From: Candidatus Thorarchaeota archaeon
GTDB taxonomy: Archaea > Asgardarchaeota > Thorarchaeia > Thorarchaeales > Thorarchaeaceae
Assembly: GCA_029856425.1 (NCBI GenBank)
Contig: JAHQWZ010000153.1
Location: 1 to 5,345 of the forward strand
DNA: 5,345 nucleotides
Reading direction: 5' to 3'
Position numbers and translations under genes: made by a program. Position 1 is the stretch's first letter. The number at the start of each line of letters is the position of its first letter. This document shows, in pieces, positions 1 through 5,345 of this stretch. The notes under the pieces were generated by a model. The model made no database searches. It saw nothing but the letters and a program-made list of their open reading frames with translations, and had not been told where the DNA came from.

Positions 1-2226
1 GATATCTTCAGGGTTATGTGGAGTGCGGTAAGCGCTGCAATAGCAGTATCATTTGGCTCACTTATCACAGGATGGAATTTGTATTATTTCGTTGCACCTG
101 TAGAACCATTCCTTGTTTTTGGTGTTATTCTATCACTATTCTCACTACTCACCACACCCCTCTTTATCTGGCTTGAAGGCAAATTGAAGTTCCATGAAGA
201 CCACCTTACTGCACGATACAGTTGGTGCCCCAGCCTCTTTGGATGGATGTTGCTCGGCATCCAGATTGGCATCTTTATCCTCAATGAAATTCGCTTTATA
301 CTGGCCATAGCAGGCTTGGGATTTGCGCTTGCCGTCCTGGTTCTCTATCTGCTAACTCCGGATAGGCCTAGAGGGATTTTTGCAGCTGATATCATTATTC
401 TAGCCTCAGCAGTTGCAGCAGTCGTATGGATCTGGACAGAACCAGTTCTTGGTCCAGCTGAGTTAATCGCGGTCTTTCTCTTCGTCTGGTATTTATTGAG
501 CTTGCCACTAACAATAGCCGCCACTATAGCATTTCTTGGCTGGTTGGCAGTCAAGGGTCGACAGATGGCAGCAGCGTTATCACGGTTTGCATCATGGGCA
601 CGCGCCAGTATCATATCCATGATCAATCGGGTGGTTGCGGCATATAGAAGAAATAAGTCCAAGGTAGCAGCAACATTGCCAATCCTAGCATCCAGCCTCG
701 TCATTCTTTGGGTCTATAATCCACTAGATACATCTGCTATTCTTGGATTACCTTTTAGAAATCTTGGATTCGCATTCACATTAGGGCTATTGATAGGAGG
801 TCTATTCTATTGGTTTGAAGCATTTGCGTTTGAGCCGACTATCGGCGACGAGCTCAGGCCTCCATCAATAATCTTTCTAGGCATAGGTGTAAATAACATA
901 ATCCTCATCATGTCACTCACTGAAGCGGCTGTTGACCTGCTAGAGTTTACATTCAGCCTATGTTTGGCTGCTTTACTGTCGCTGGTGACTATTATTGCGC
1001 AATTGAGTTCCTTCGGGATGAAGGAATGGATGAGACGAGCCACAGGCATCATGGGTATGGTACTTTTTGGTGCGGTCTTTTTTGGCCTTCCATCCATTGC
1101 TGGCTTGCCACCATTTGAAGCACTAATATACGCAATTGCGTTGGCTGTATTTGTAGAGGCCCCAGTGTTCTGGACTCAGGTCAAGGCATTCTTAGGACTC
1201 CTCGGTAGACTTGGAGCTCGCTTTATTGCAGTATTGAAGAATCTAGGCAGCATTTTGCTGAATATCTTCAGGAAATTCGGTTATTATATGTGGACCTTCT
1301 TTGCTTTGCTGTTTGTTGGAGTCATTGGCGTGCTTAGCAGACCTCTCTTCAGCCAGCTTCTGAATATGCCAGTAGGTGGGATGTTCTATGAAGTTCCAGG
1401 ATTCTCTATGCCTGCTGCGATACTCGGATTACTCATGCTCTTTATCGCTATAGCGCGCAGAAGAGTTAGAACTCGATTCGGGCTCTTCAGCGGACTATTT
1501 GCGGCATTTGGAGGGGGCGTCACTGCAATCGTGCTTCTCTACGACTATGGGTATCAGGTATTATCATTGTTTGCGGGGATAATTGCTATCTGTGGCACTG
1601 GTCTGATACTCAAGGGGGAGCTACAACTTGATGCTAGACGCACAACACTGCTTTGGATTCCAATTCCGCCCAGTTTCTCCGCATCACTATTTTACTACAT
1701 GTTGCCAACAGCGATTATTCCTGACACTCTTCTACTTGCTATGCTGATTTCCTTCACGCCTACATTCATGCTATTCCTACTGTCAACCGCGGTCAACTGG
1801 GTTCCAAAGGCTCAGAGAGAAGTTCTCTGGAGTTTCCTAGCAGTAATTACTGGCTTGGTCGCATACCTTGGGTCATACCTCTTGATAGTCCCACCATTTG
1901 AGCAAGTCGCGGGCATTTATCTTGGAGTGTTTGTAGCCTCACTCATAATGTATCCAGTGACAGCTAGGAGTGCACGGCAGCTCTTCCTCTCACCACTCTT
2001 CTTTGCACTCACTGGCTTTGCTTACACGTTTGTGCTTGGACCAGTCTATCAAAGCCTGCTGCTGGCTTCTGCAGCATTCCTCCTCTTTGTGAGTCGATAC
2101 ATCAAGGAAAAGGAAACTGAAAATCCGAAACTGGTCTATATGCGATTGGTTGTATTAATTGGACTGGTCGCATCCATAGCGGCCTTTGGCATTACGACTG
2201 GATTAGAGGTTCTAGCAACCGGTTGA
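1..2226 (+). CDS. Large polytopic membrane protein of unknown family, modular (5' partial)
   Basis: I do not recognise a family. The frame is open to the left edge (codons D-I-F-R-V precede the Met at 16), with no upstream stop and no room for a ribosome site, so the gene almost certainly starts outside the window. Numbering from the Met at 16, 736 residues are visible. Roughly 20-23 hydrophobic segments can be picked out by eye, for example near 7-29, 31-52, 94-112, 121-140, 218-236, 250-272, 284-304, 311-332, 422-440, 465-508, 571-594, 604-626, 657-694 and 709-728. Two basic amphipathic stretches (about 177-216 and 386-421) separate membrane blocks, suggesting repeated modules. The start of the window (IFR then MW) resembles residues 417-426 (IFR...MW). 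There are no nucleotide-binding motifs and no obvious charged catalytic or ion-binding signature. It ends in TGA, 4 bp from the convergent kinase gene. It could be a transporter, a scaffold or an envelope protein; the function is unknown. Confidence 0.85.
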   Translation, partial: DIFRVMWSAVSAAIAVSFGSLITGWNLYYFVAPVEPFLVFGVILSLFSLLTTPLFIWLEGKLKFHEDHLTARYSWCPSLFGWMLLGIQIGIFILNEIRFILAIAGLGFALAVLVLYLLTPDRPRGIFAADIIILASAVAAVVWIWTEPVLGPAELIAVFLFVWYLLSLPLTIAATIAFLGWLAVKGRQMAAALSRFASWARASIISMINRVVAAYRRNKSKVAATLPILASSLVILWVYNPLDTSAILGLPFRNLGFAFTLGLLIGGLFYWFEAFAFEPTIGDELRPPSIIFLGIGVNNIILIMSLTEAAVDLLEFTFSLCLAALLSLVTIIAQLSSFGMKEWMRRATGIMGMVLFGAVFFGLPSIAGLPPFEALIYAIALAVFVEAPVFWTQVKAFLGLLGRLGARFIAVLKNLGSILLNIFRKFGYYMWTFFALLFVGVIGVLSRPLFSQLLNMPVGGMFYEVPGFSMPAAILGLLMLFIAIARRRVRTRFGLFSGLFAAFGGGVTAIVLLYDYGYQVLSLFAGIIAICGTGLILKGELQLDARRTTLLWIPIPPSFSASLFYYMLPTAIIPDTLLLAMLISFTPTFMLFLLSTAVNWVPKAQREVLWSFLAVITGLVAYLGSYLLIVPPFEQVAGIYLGVFVASLIMYPVTARSARQLFLSPLFFALTGFAYTFVLGPVYQSLLLASAAFLLFVSRYIKEKETENPKLVYMRLVVLIGLVASIAAFGITTGLEVLATG

Positions 2227-2237
2227 AAATCTATTTT
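2226..2237. terminator. Symmetrical A/T tract between convergent genes, possible bidirectional terminator
   Basis: AAAAT-CT-ATTTT forms an inverted repeat with a 2-nt centre, straddling the 4-bp gap between the stop codons of the membrane protein and the kinase. Each strand therefore reads a short T run just at or after its own stop. Archaeal RNA polymerase can terminate on T-rich tracts without a GC hairpin. The run is only four T's, so this is a weak call based on position and symmetry. Confidence 0.25.
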
Positions 2238-2740
2238 GATAATTGGCCAAGGAATTCTTTCGCGTCCCTGGAATTCTTCAGCACAAGGACAGTCTTCCTG
2301 TCGGAGTTCTCAGACAGAATTCTATCAATTAGAGGCTTGCTTCTGAGTGGATAGTTCCAAATCCACCTAATGAAGTCTAGGTCGATTTTTTCATAACAGC
2401 CTGGGGCCAACTCACGGCGAACCCGGCCTCTGTGCATCACACGTCTTTTGAACACTCGCCAGAAGGATAGCCTCCTCGGGACATTCAGGAAAATCGCGGT
2501 ATCTGCTCGCCGGATTCTCATTTCTAGAGTTGAGGTATAATTTCCATCCATTACCCAGCTTTCGCGAGAAATGAGTTCACCAACAGTCTCAAACCATTGC
2601 TCCTCGGGAGTTTCAACCCAATTCGGCTTCCAATAATATGAGTCGAGATGAATGCAGGGCACACCAAGCAAGTCAGCAAGTTTCTCTGCAAAAGTAGATT
2701 TGCCAGATCCTGATGGGCCGAGGACTAGGACGCGTTTCAT
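2231..2740 (-). CDS. P-loop nucleotide kinase, FlaR/adenylate-kinase-like (AAA_17 type)
   Basis: This 169-residue soluble protein matches the length of the small family annotated as 'DNA topology modulation protein FlaR' or adenylate kinase-related kinase. Visible landmarks are a Walker A/P-loop GPSGSGKST (8-16), an HLDSYYWKPNW block (31-41) that is highly typical of the family, WVMDGNY (62-68), an acidic RRADTAIFLNVP strand (77-88), a basic lid-like stretch (89-109, FKRRVMHRGRVRRE), the family block DFIRWIWNYP (122-131) and a final VLVLKNS strand (151-157). It probably transfers phosphate from ATP to a small nucleotide-like substrate. The true substrate of this family is not established, and the 'topology modulation' name is historical. 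The start codon is supported by the P-loop beginning eight residues in. No Shine-Dalgarno is seen, and a TATA-like element 22-29 bp upstream suggests a leaderless mRNA. The gene converges with the membrane protein and diverges from the HEAT gene, so it is probably monocistronic. Confidence 0.93.
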   Translation of the reverse strand: MKRVLVLGPSGSGKSTFAEKLADLLGVPCIHLDSYYWKPNWVETPEEQWFETVGELISRESWVMDGNYTSTLEMRIRRADTAIFLNVPRRLSFWRVFKRRVMHRGRVRRELAPGCYEKIDLDFIRWIWNYPLRSKPLIDRILSENSDRKTVLVLKNSRDAKEFLGQLSK

Positions 2741-2761
2741 TGTTCATCGACTAATTAAAGC

Positions 2762-2769
2762 AAAAATAA
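2762..2769 (-). promoter_or_regulatory. TATA-like box for the kinase gene
   Basis: On the minus strand this reads TTATTTTT, centred about 26 bp upstream of the kinase ATG (2738-2740). An archaeal TATA box normally lies about 25 bp before the transcription start, which would place that start at or next to the ATG and give a leaderless transcript. This fits the absence of a GGAGG-like site before the gene. A second AT-rich stretch (2751-2759, TTTAATTAG on the minus strand) is too close to the ATG to serve the annotated start. Confidence 0.4.
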
Positions 2770-2789
2770 GCTCACTGGTATGTGTGCAC

Positions 2790-2797
2790 CTTTTAAC
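2790..2797 (+). promoter_or_regulatory. TATA-like box for the HEAT-repeat gene
   Basis: CTTTTAAC is the only AT-rich element at a suitable distance upstream of the HEAT-repeat gene. Transcription would begin near 2820, leaving a leader of about 12 nt. That leader includes GAGAGG (2820-2825), a weak Shine-Dalgarno-like stretch 6 nt before the ATG at 2832. No clear purine-rich BRE is visible directly upstream. The call rests on position only. Confidence 0.35.
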
Positions 2798-2831
2798 TGT
2801 CAAGGAGTAACTAGTTATTGAGAGGGCGCTT

Positions 2832-4487
2832 ATGGGAGTTACTAGAGGAGAATTAGCTCGTTATATTATGTTAAGGAACTATCCTATGGTGGGACAACAA
2901 GTCAATGCGAAGATCCGTGAGATGGGTTGGGCTAAGACTGCAAAACTGCTAGCCAGTCTTAGGGAGAGCAGAAATGTGCCAGGGAATCCGTATTTCCCGG
3001 TTAGGAAGGGGACCTTCAGGGACTCAATGATAAGACTCCTTGGATTGGAATGCATAAGTGGACTGGATTGCGACCTTTTGGATGTTTTCCGGGAGGTCGA
3101 CGTATACGACCTAATGGAATTGCGAAGAGAGATTCTCGATTTATCACTGGACAGACTTAGAAACCAAATAAAAAGGAGGAACACCTTCTTTCTTGTCAGT
3201 CAGAACATGGCAACCACGCCCTATGCTGTGCTGGTGGCAGATCTGCTTGAAGCCAGAAGCGCAGAGATTTCTGAGCTTCCATCCAAACCAAGTTTGAGGG
3301 AGGTGTTCTCAACCTACTATGGATTTGTGGTAATAACGACTGGATCCATAGAGAAGGGATTCGCTGGCGCCTCCAAGGAGGCTATCAATGGTATCGAAAA
3401 CCTATCGTGTCAATTTGGCGATCAAGTCCCGATACCAGCCAAAATAATCAAACGTTCCGATTCGGCATTTAGCAATTGCACAGAGTATACGAAGAAATTG
3501 TTATGGGGACTTCTCAGAGTTGCAGCATCTGGATATGATAAGCGGTCAAACGCAGTTCGAGAGCTAGGAGAATTGGGAGATGAAAGGGCTCTTCCTGTGC
3601 TTCATTCGGGACTGGAATCAAATCGTGGATGGGTGATGCCATCACTTATTGATGCAATAGGGAAGATAGGAGATCCAAGTTCTTTGGAGTTGTTGCAGCG
3701 GCTGCTTAATGGGCGAGATACTAGAAAGAATGCCATCGTGGCGTTGGGAGGAATCAGACACGAATCAGCTTTGAGTTGTATTAAGCGAGTCATGGACTCA
3801 GATCGAGCTGCAGAAACTCCGGGTATAAAGGCACTAGGCGAAACCAGACAACCTGAAGCGATACCAATTCTCACCAAGATTCTCAAGAGTAGGAGAGGGG
3901 GAAAAAGAGTCCATGCAATGAATTCACTGCTGATGATTGGAAAAGAGGGGATTTGCGTGTTGATGAGAAATAGGGAGATCATTTCCAAAGCCATTAGGAG
4001 TTCTGGCGCTCCAGGAAAAGCAATTGAGATAGCTCAAGCTTTGCCGGACTTCAATTGGGAAAATTCGGAGATTGAGGCGATTGCGAAAGTCATTACTAAA
4101 CATTCCCACATGAAAGGTCTTGCTGAGGCATTACGAGAAATTCCAGAAGTGCTGAGCGACATTAGGGTTATCGATGCCATAATCGAGGTCTACAAAGATG
4201 CATATTCTCAGGATGCGACTCAAATACGAGGATCTTATTATTCCTACAGAGCAAGGTGGAAAGCTCGCAGAGCCCTAAGAAAGATACAAGGATTTGAGCA
4301 AGCCCGTGTGCTCGACACAATAGCACAATCCATTCTATCTACCGAAAGATCGACTCGAGCAGCGAGGCGAATCGCTGAATCCAGATATCTTATGCAATAC
4401 TCCAATCTTCGCCAAGTAGTAGCGAAGGTTCTCAAAATCCCAGATCCAAGAATACAGACTCCTTACGAAGCATGGTATCGTCCCTAG
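2832..4487 (+). CDS. HEAT-repeat protein with unrecognised N-terminal domain
   Basis: This is a 551-residue soluble protein with no signal peptide or membrane span. Residues about 237-380 carry five HEAT repeats of the PBS-lyase type with a period near 30. Their cores are AVRELGELGDERALPVL (241), LIDAIGKIGDPSSLELL (272), AIVALGGIRHESALSCI (301), GIKALGETRQPEAIPIL (331) and a degenerate AMNSLLMIGKEG (362). Such arrays form curved helical solenoids that bind proteins or, less often, nucleic acids. Residues 1-230 are mixed helical sequence that I cannot assign. Residues 411-551 look helical and include basic patches (472-484 YRARWKARRALRK; 505-518) and an aromatic tail (QTPYEAWYRP). A TAA at 2808-2810 in the same frame, with no other start codon after it, fixes the ATG at 2832. 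The gene diverges from the kinase and is separated from the ABC gene by 324 bp, so it is probably transcribed alone. Its role is unknown; scaffold or adaptor is the safest reading. Confidence 0.9.
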   Translation: MGVTRGELARYIMLRNYPMVGQQVNAKIREMGWAKTAKLLASLRESRNVPGNPYFPVRKGTFRDSMIRLLGLECISGLDCDLLDVFREVDVYDLMELRREILDLSLDRLRNQIKRRNTFFLVSQNMATTPYAVLVADLLEARSAEISELPSKPSLREVFSTYYGFVVITTGSIEKGFAGASKEAINGIENLSCQFGDQVPIPAKIIKRSDSAFSNCTEYTKKLLWGLLRVAASGYDKRSNAVRELGELGDERALPVLHSGLESNRGWVMPSLIDAIGKIGDPSSLELLQRLLNGRDTRKNAIVALGGIRHESALSCIKRVMDSDRAAETPGIKALGETRQPEAIPILTKILKSRRGGKRVHAMNSLLMIGKEGICVLMRNREIISKAIRSSGAPGKAIEIAQALPDFNWENSEIEAIAKVITKHSHMKGLAEALREIPEVLSDIRVIDAIIEVYKDAYSQDATQIRGSYYSYRARWKARRALRKIQGFEQARVLDTIAQSILSTERSTRAARRIAESRYLMQYSNLRQVVAKVLKIPDPRIQTPYEAWYRP

Positions 4488-4544
4488 AGTCCACCTGGAA
4501 GAGTCTTGCAGTCACTCGTAAATTCCGGCAAAGGCATTGAATAG

Positions 4545-4571
4545 ATGAAAAAGCCCAGTGAGATTTTTCAT
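4545..4571 (+). terminator. AT-rich inverted repeat downstream of the HEAT gene, possible terminator
   Basis: ATGAAAAA (4545-4552) and TTTTTCAT (4564-4571) form a perfect 8-bp inverted repeat around an 11-nt centre, 58 bp after the HEAT stop codon. The right arm and following bases are T-rich on the plus strand, which suits archaeal T-tract termination. It might equally be a protein-binding site just upstream of the next promoter. The stem is too AT-rich to be a bacterial-style terminator. Confidence 0.35.
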
Positions 4572-4603
4572 TGCATTTGTGACGGAGAACTGAATCTTGA
4601 CTC

Positions 4604-4610
4604 TTTATAT
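4604..4610 (+). promoter_or_regulatory. TATA box upstream of the ABC gene (distal)
   Basis: TTTATAT is close to the archaeal TATA consensus. It would place the transcription start near 4632, giving a leader of about 180 nt before the TTG start at 4812. The bases just upstream (TTGACTC) are not a good BRE. It is the best TATA match in the window, but no transcript data are available here. Confidence 0.45.
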
Positions 4611-4622
4611 TCCTACGCTTGC

Positions 4623-4637
4623 GGAAAAATTCATATA
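4623..4637 (+). promoter_or_regulatory. Second TATA-like element with A-rich BRE-like flank
   Basis: GGAAAAA (4623-4629) is followed immediately by TTCATATA (4630-4637), the order of an archaeal BRE plus TATA box. Transcription would start near 4658-4660, which coincides with an ATG opening a 12-codon frame. The TATA part has one mismatch (C) in the core, so it is weaker than the upstream element, but its BRE-like flank is better. The two may be alternative promoters. Confidence 0.35.
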
Positions 4638-4701
4638 CAAAACGCCGGCCCCACAAAATGGGTGTTCGAATGAAGACGGAATATCTCAAGGAATAGACTC
4701 C

Positions 4702-4748
4702 GCACAACACACGACTTCTAGCGCATTGTGCCGTGTTGTTGAGCGGCA
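4702..4748 (+). other. Overlapping, mutually exclusive hairpins in the ABC leader
   Basis: Three short stems share bases. GCACAA (4702-4707) pairs with TTGTGC (4726-4731), ACAACAC (4704-4710) with GTGTTGT (4733-4739), and TGCCG (4729-4733) with CGGCA (4744-4748). Only the non-overlapping combinations can coexist. The stems are short (5-7 bp), so chance is a real possibility. No known riboswitch fold is recognised. Confidence 0.25.
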
Positions 4749-4795
4749 GAATGCACGTGACTCTCGAACATCAAATAACAATCCCCGAAACTTCT

Positions 4796-4803
4796 GGGGA
4801 GGT
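4796..4803 (+). promoter_or_regulatory. Strong Shine-Dalgarno for the ABC ATPase gene
   Basis: GGGGAGGT contains GGAGGT, complementary to the archaeal 16S rRNA 3' end, and lies 8 nt before TTG 4812. It decides the start. The in-frame stop TAA at 4776-4778 leaves no ATG or GTG between it and the first conserved ABC residues, so TTG is the only well-placed initiator. Confidence 0.85.
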
Positions 4804-4811
4804 ACTACAAG

Positions 4812-5345
4812 TTGAAACAAACTACTATAGAAATACAAGACCTGTCTAAGACTTTCATTAGTATTAGAAGAAGAGCAATTGTGGTTCCCGTGGAGAGGAA
4901 AAAAGTCGAGGCTCTAAAGTCAGTGTCACTAGATATTCCGCATGGGCAGGTCTATGGTCTTCTCGGGCCGAACGGTGCGGGAAAGACAACGCTCATCAAA
5001 TGTCTAGCGACCCTTGTAATCCCCACGTCGGGCAAGGCTACGGTGATGGGCTATGACATCATCAAGGACCCAACCTATGTTAGGGCCTGCATGGGAGTAT
5101 GTCAGGGCAATGAGCGGTCCATCTACTGGAAGCTCACTGCTAGAGAGAACCTGATCTTCTTCGGTAAGCTATACAGAATGCCGCAGAATGAAGCAAAGGA
5201 ACGGGCTGATGAGCTCCTCGGCCGAATGGACCTAATGGAGAAAGCAGATGAGAAGACAGAGAATCTGAGTCACGGAATGAGAATGAAGATCGTCTTCGCA
5301 AGGTCTCTGCTTCATGACCCTCCAATTCTACTCTTTGACGAGCCG
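4812..5345 (+). CDS. ABC transporter ATP-binding protein, ABC-2/DrrA type (3' partial)
   Basis: The first 178 residues of an ABC ATPase, likely the motor of an ABC-2 exporter for drugs, lipids or polymers at the inner face of the membrane. In order there is a beta-strand start IEIQDLSKTF (6-15), a basic insertion RRRAIVVPVERKKVEAL (19-35), Walker A GPNGAGKTT (52-60), the Q-loop Q98 in GVCQGNERS, a family block LTARENLIFFGKLY (108-121), the signature LSHGM (152-156) and Walker B PILLFDEP (171-178), whose Glu is the catalytic base. The window ends there, so the D-loop, H-loop and C-terminus are missing. The signature departs from LSGGQ at two positions (H and M); LSxGM is common in ABC-2 type ATPases, so this alone does not suggest inactivity. 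Start is TTG behind a strong Shine-Dalgarno. The permease is expected downstream. The substrate cannot be told from this fragment. Confidence 0.95.
   Translation, partial: MKQTTIEIQDLSKTFISIRRRAIVVPVERKKVEALKSVSLDIPHGQVYGLLGPNGAGKTTLIKCLATLVIPTSGKATVMGYDIIKDPTYVRACMGVCQGNERSIYWKLTARENLIFFGKLYRMPQNEAKERADELLGRMDLMEKADEKTENLSHGMRMKIVFARSLLHDPPILLFDEP

Larger units (their letters stand above)
4488..4811 (+). other. Non-coding intergenic region and probable long leader of the ABC gene
   Basis: No convincing gene lies in this 324-bp stretch. From left to right it holds an AT-rich inverted repeat (4545-4571) after the HEAT gene, a TATA-like TTTATAT (4604-4610), a second TATA-like TTCATATA with an A-rich upstream element (4623-4637), a 12-codon open frame beginning at ATG 4658 and ending at TAG 4694-4696, a cluster of overlapping hairpins (4702-4748), and a strong Shine-Dalgarno (4796-4803). 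If either TATA element is used, the ABC mRNA would carry a leader of roughly 150-180 nt. That is long for an archaeon and leaves room for post-transcriptional control. Confidence 0.6.

Noticed and set aside
16..18. ATG at 16 as the true start of the membrane protein
   Set aside because: The frame is open through all preceding codons, no ribosome site fits in 15 bp, and the preceding I-F-R matches an internal linker of the same protein, so an upstream start is more likely.
2250..2279. Direct repeat of GGAATTCTT near the kinase 3' end
   Set aside because: Both copies lie inside the kinase coding sequence and simply encode its K-N-S and K-E-F residues. The spacing is not suggestive of an operator or attachment site.
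4658..4680. tRNA T-loop-like TTCGAAT at 4665-4671
   Set aside because: The flanking bases cannot form the 5-bp T stem on either strand, and no acceptor stem, anticodon arm or D arm is present nearby.
4432..4710. 92-codon minus-strand frame across the end of the HEAT gene and the intergenic region
   Set aside because: It needs a GTG start without a ribosome site or promoter, overlaps the well-supported HEAT coding end on the opposite strand, and yields an irregular Cys/Arg/Phe-rich product with no recognisable feature.
4597..4815. 72-codon plus-strand open frame with TTG start, its TGA overlapping the ABC start codon (TTGA)
   Set aside because: It begins within 10 bp upstream of the best TATA box, has no Shine-Dalgarno, and its product is low-quality sequence rich in Ser, Thr, Asn and Pro with no motif. 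The stop/start overlap is probably coincidental.
5272..5286. LSHGM signature as a sign of a dead ABC ATPase
   Set aside because: LSxGM variants are common in ABC-2 type ATPases, and Walker A, Q-loop and Walker B with its catalytic Glu are intact.

Overview
This 5.3-kb window looks archaeal. Putative promoters resemble archaeal TATA boxes (for example a TTTATAT at 4604-4610) rather than bacterial -35/-10 pairs. One gene looks leaderless, while another starts at TTG behind a strong GGAGGT Shine-Dalgarno. Arg codons are mostly AGA/AGG and Ile ATA is used freely. The moderate GC content and the very large polytopic membrane protein of unknown family would fit an Asgard (Thorarchaeota-like) or other mesophilic uncultured archaeon. 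That placement is an inference and cannot be proved from this window.

Layout: (1) 1-2226 (+), the 3' part of a huge multi-spanning membrane protein whose reading frame is open at the left edge. It appears to be built from at least three related membrane modules separated by basic amphipathic linkers. (2) 2231-2740 (-), a small P-loop nucleotide kinase of the FlaR/adenylate-kinase-like family, tail-to-tail with gene 1 and only 4 bp away. (3) 2741-2831, a compact divergent promoter region. (4) 2832-4487 (+), a 551-residue protein with an unrecognised N-terminal domain, about five HEAT repeats in the middle and a basic helical C-terminus. (5) 4488-4811, a 324-bp non-coding stretch with an inverted repeat after the HEAT gene, two TATA-like elements and overlapping, mutually exclusive hairpins. 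(6) 4812-5345 (+), the 5' part of an ABC-transporter ATPase of the ABC-2/DrrA type, cut off at Walker B by the window edge.

The four genes do not form one operon. Gene 1 and the kinase converge, the kinase and the HEAT gene diverge, and the ABC gene seems to have its own promoter and leader. No joint pathway is evident. The ABC ATPase is probably followed by its membrane permease outside the window. I see no mobile element, CRISPR array, tRNA or rRNA. The most interesting items are the modular membrane protein, the HEAT protein with its unknown N-terminal domain, and the long structured leader before the ABC gene.
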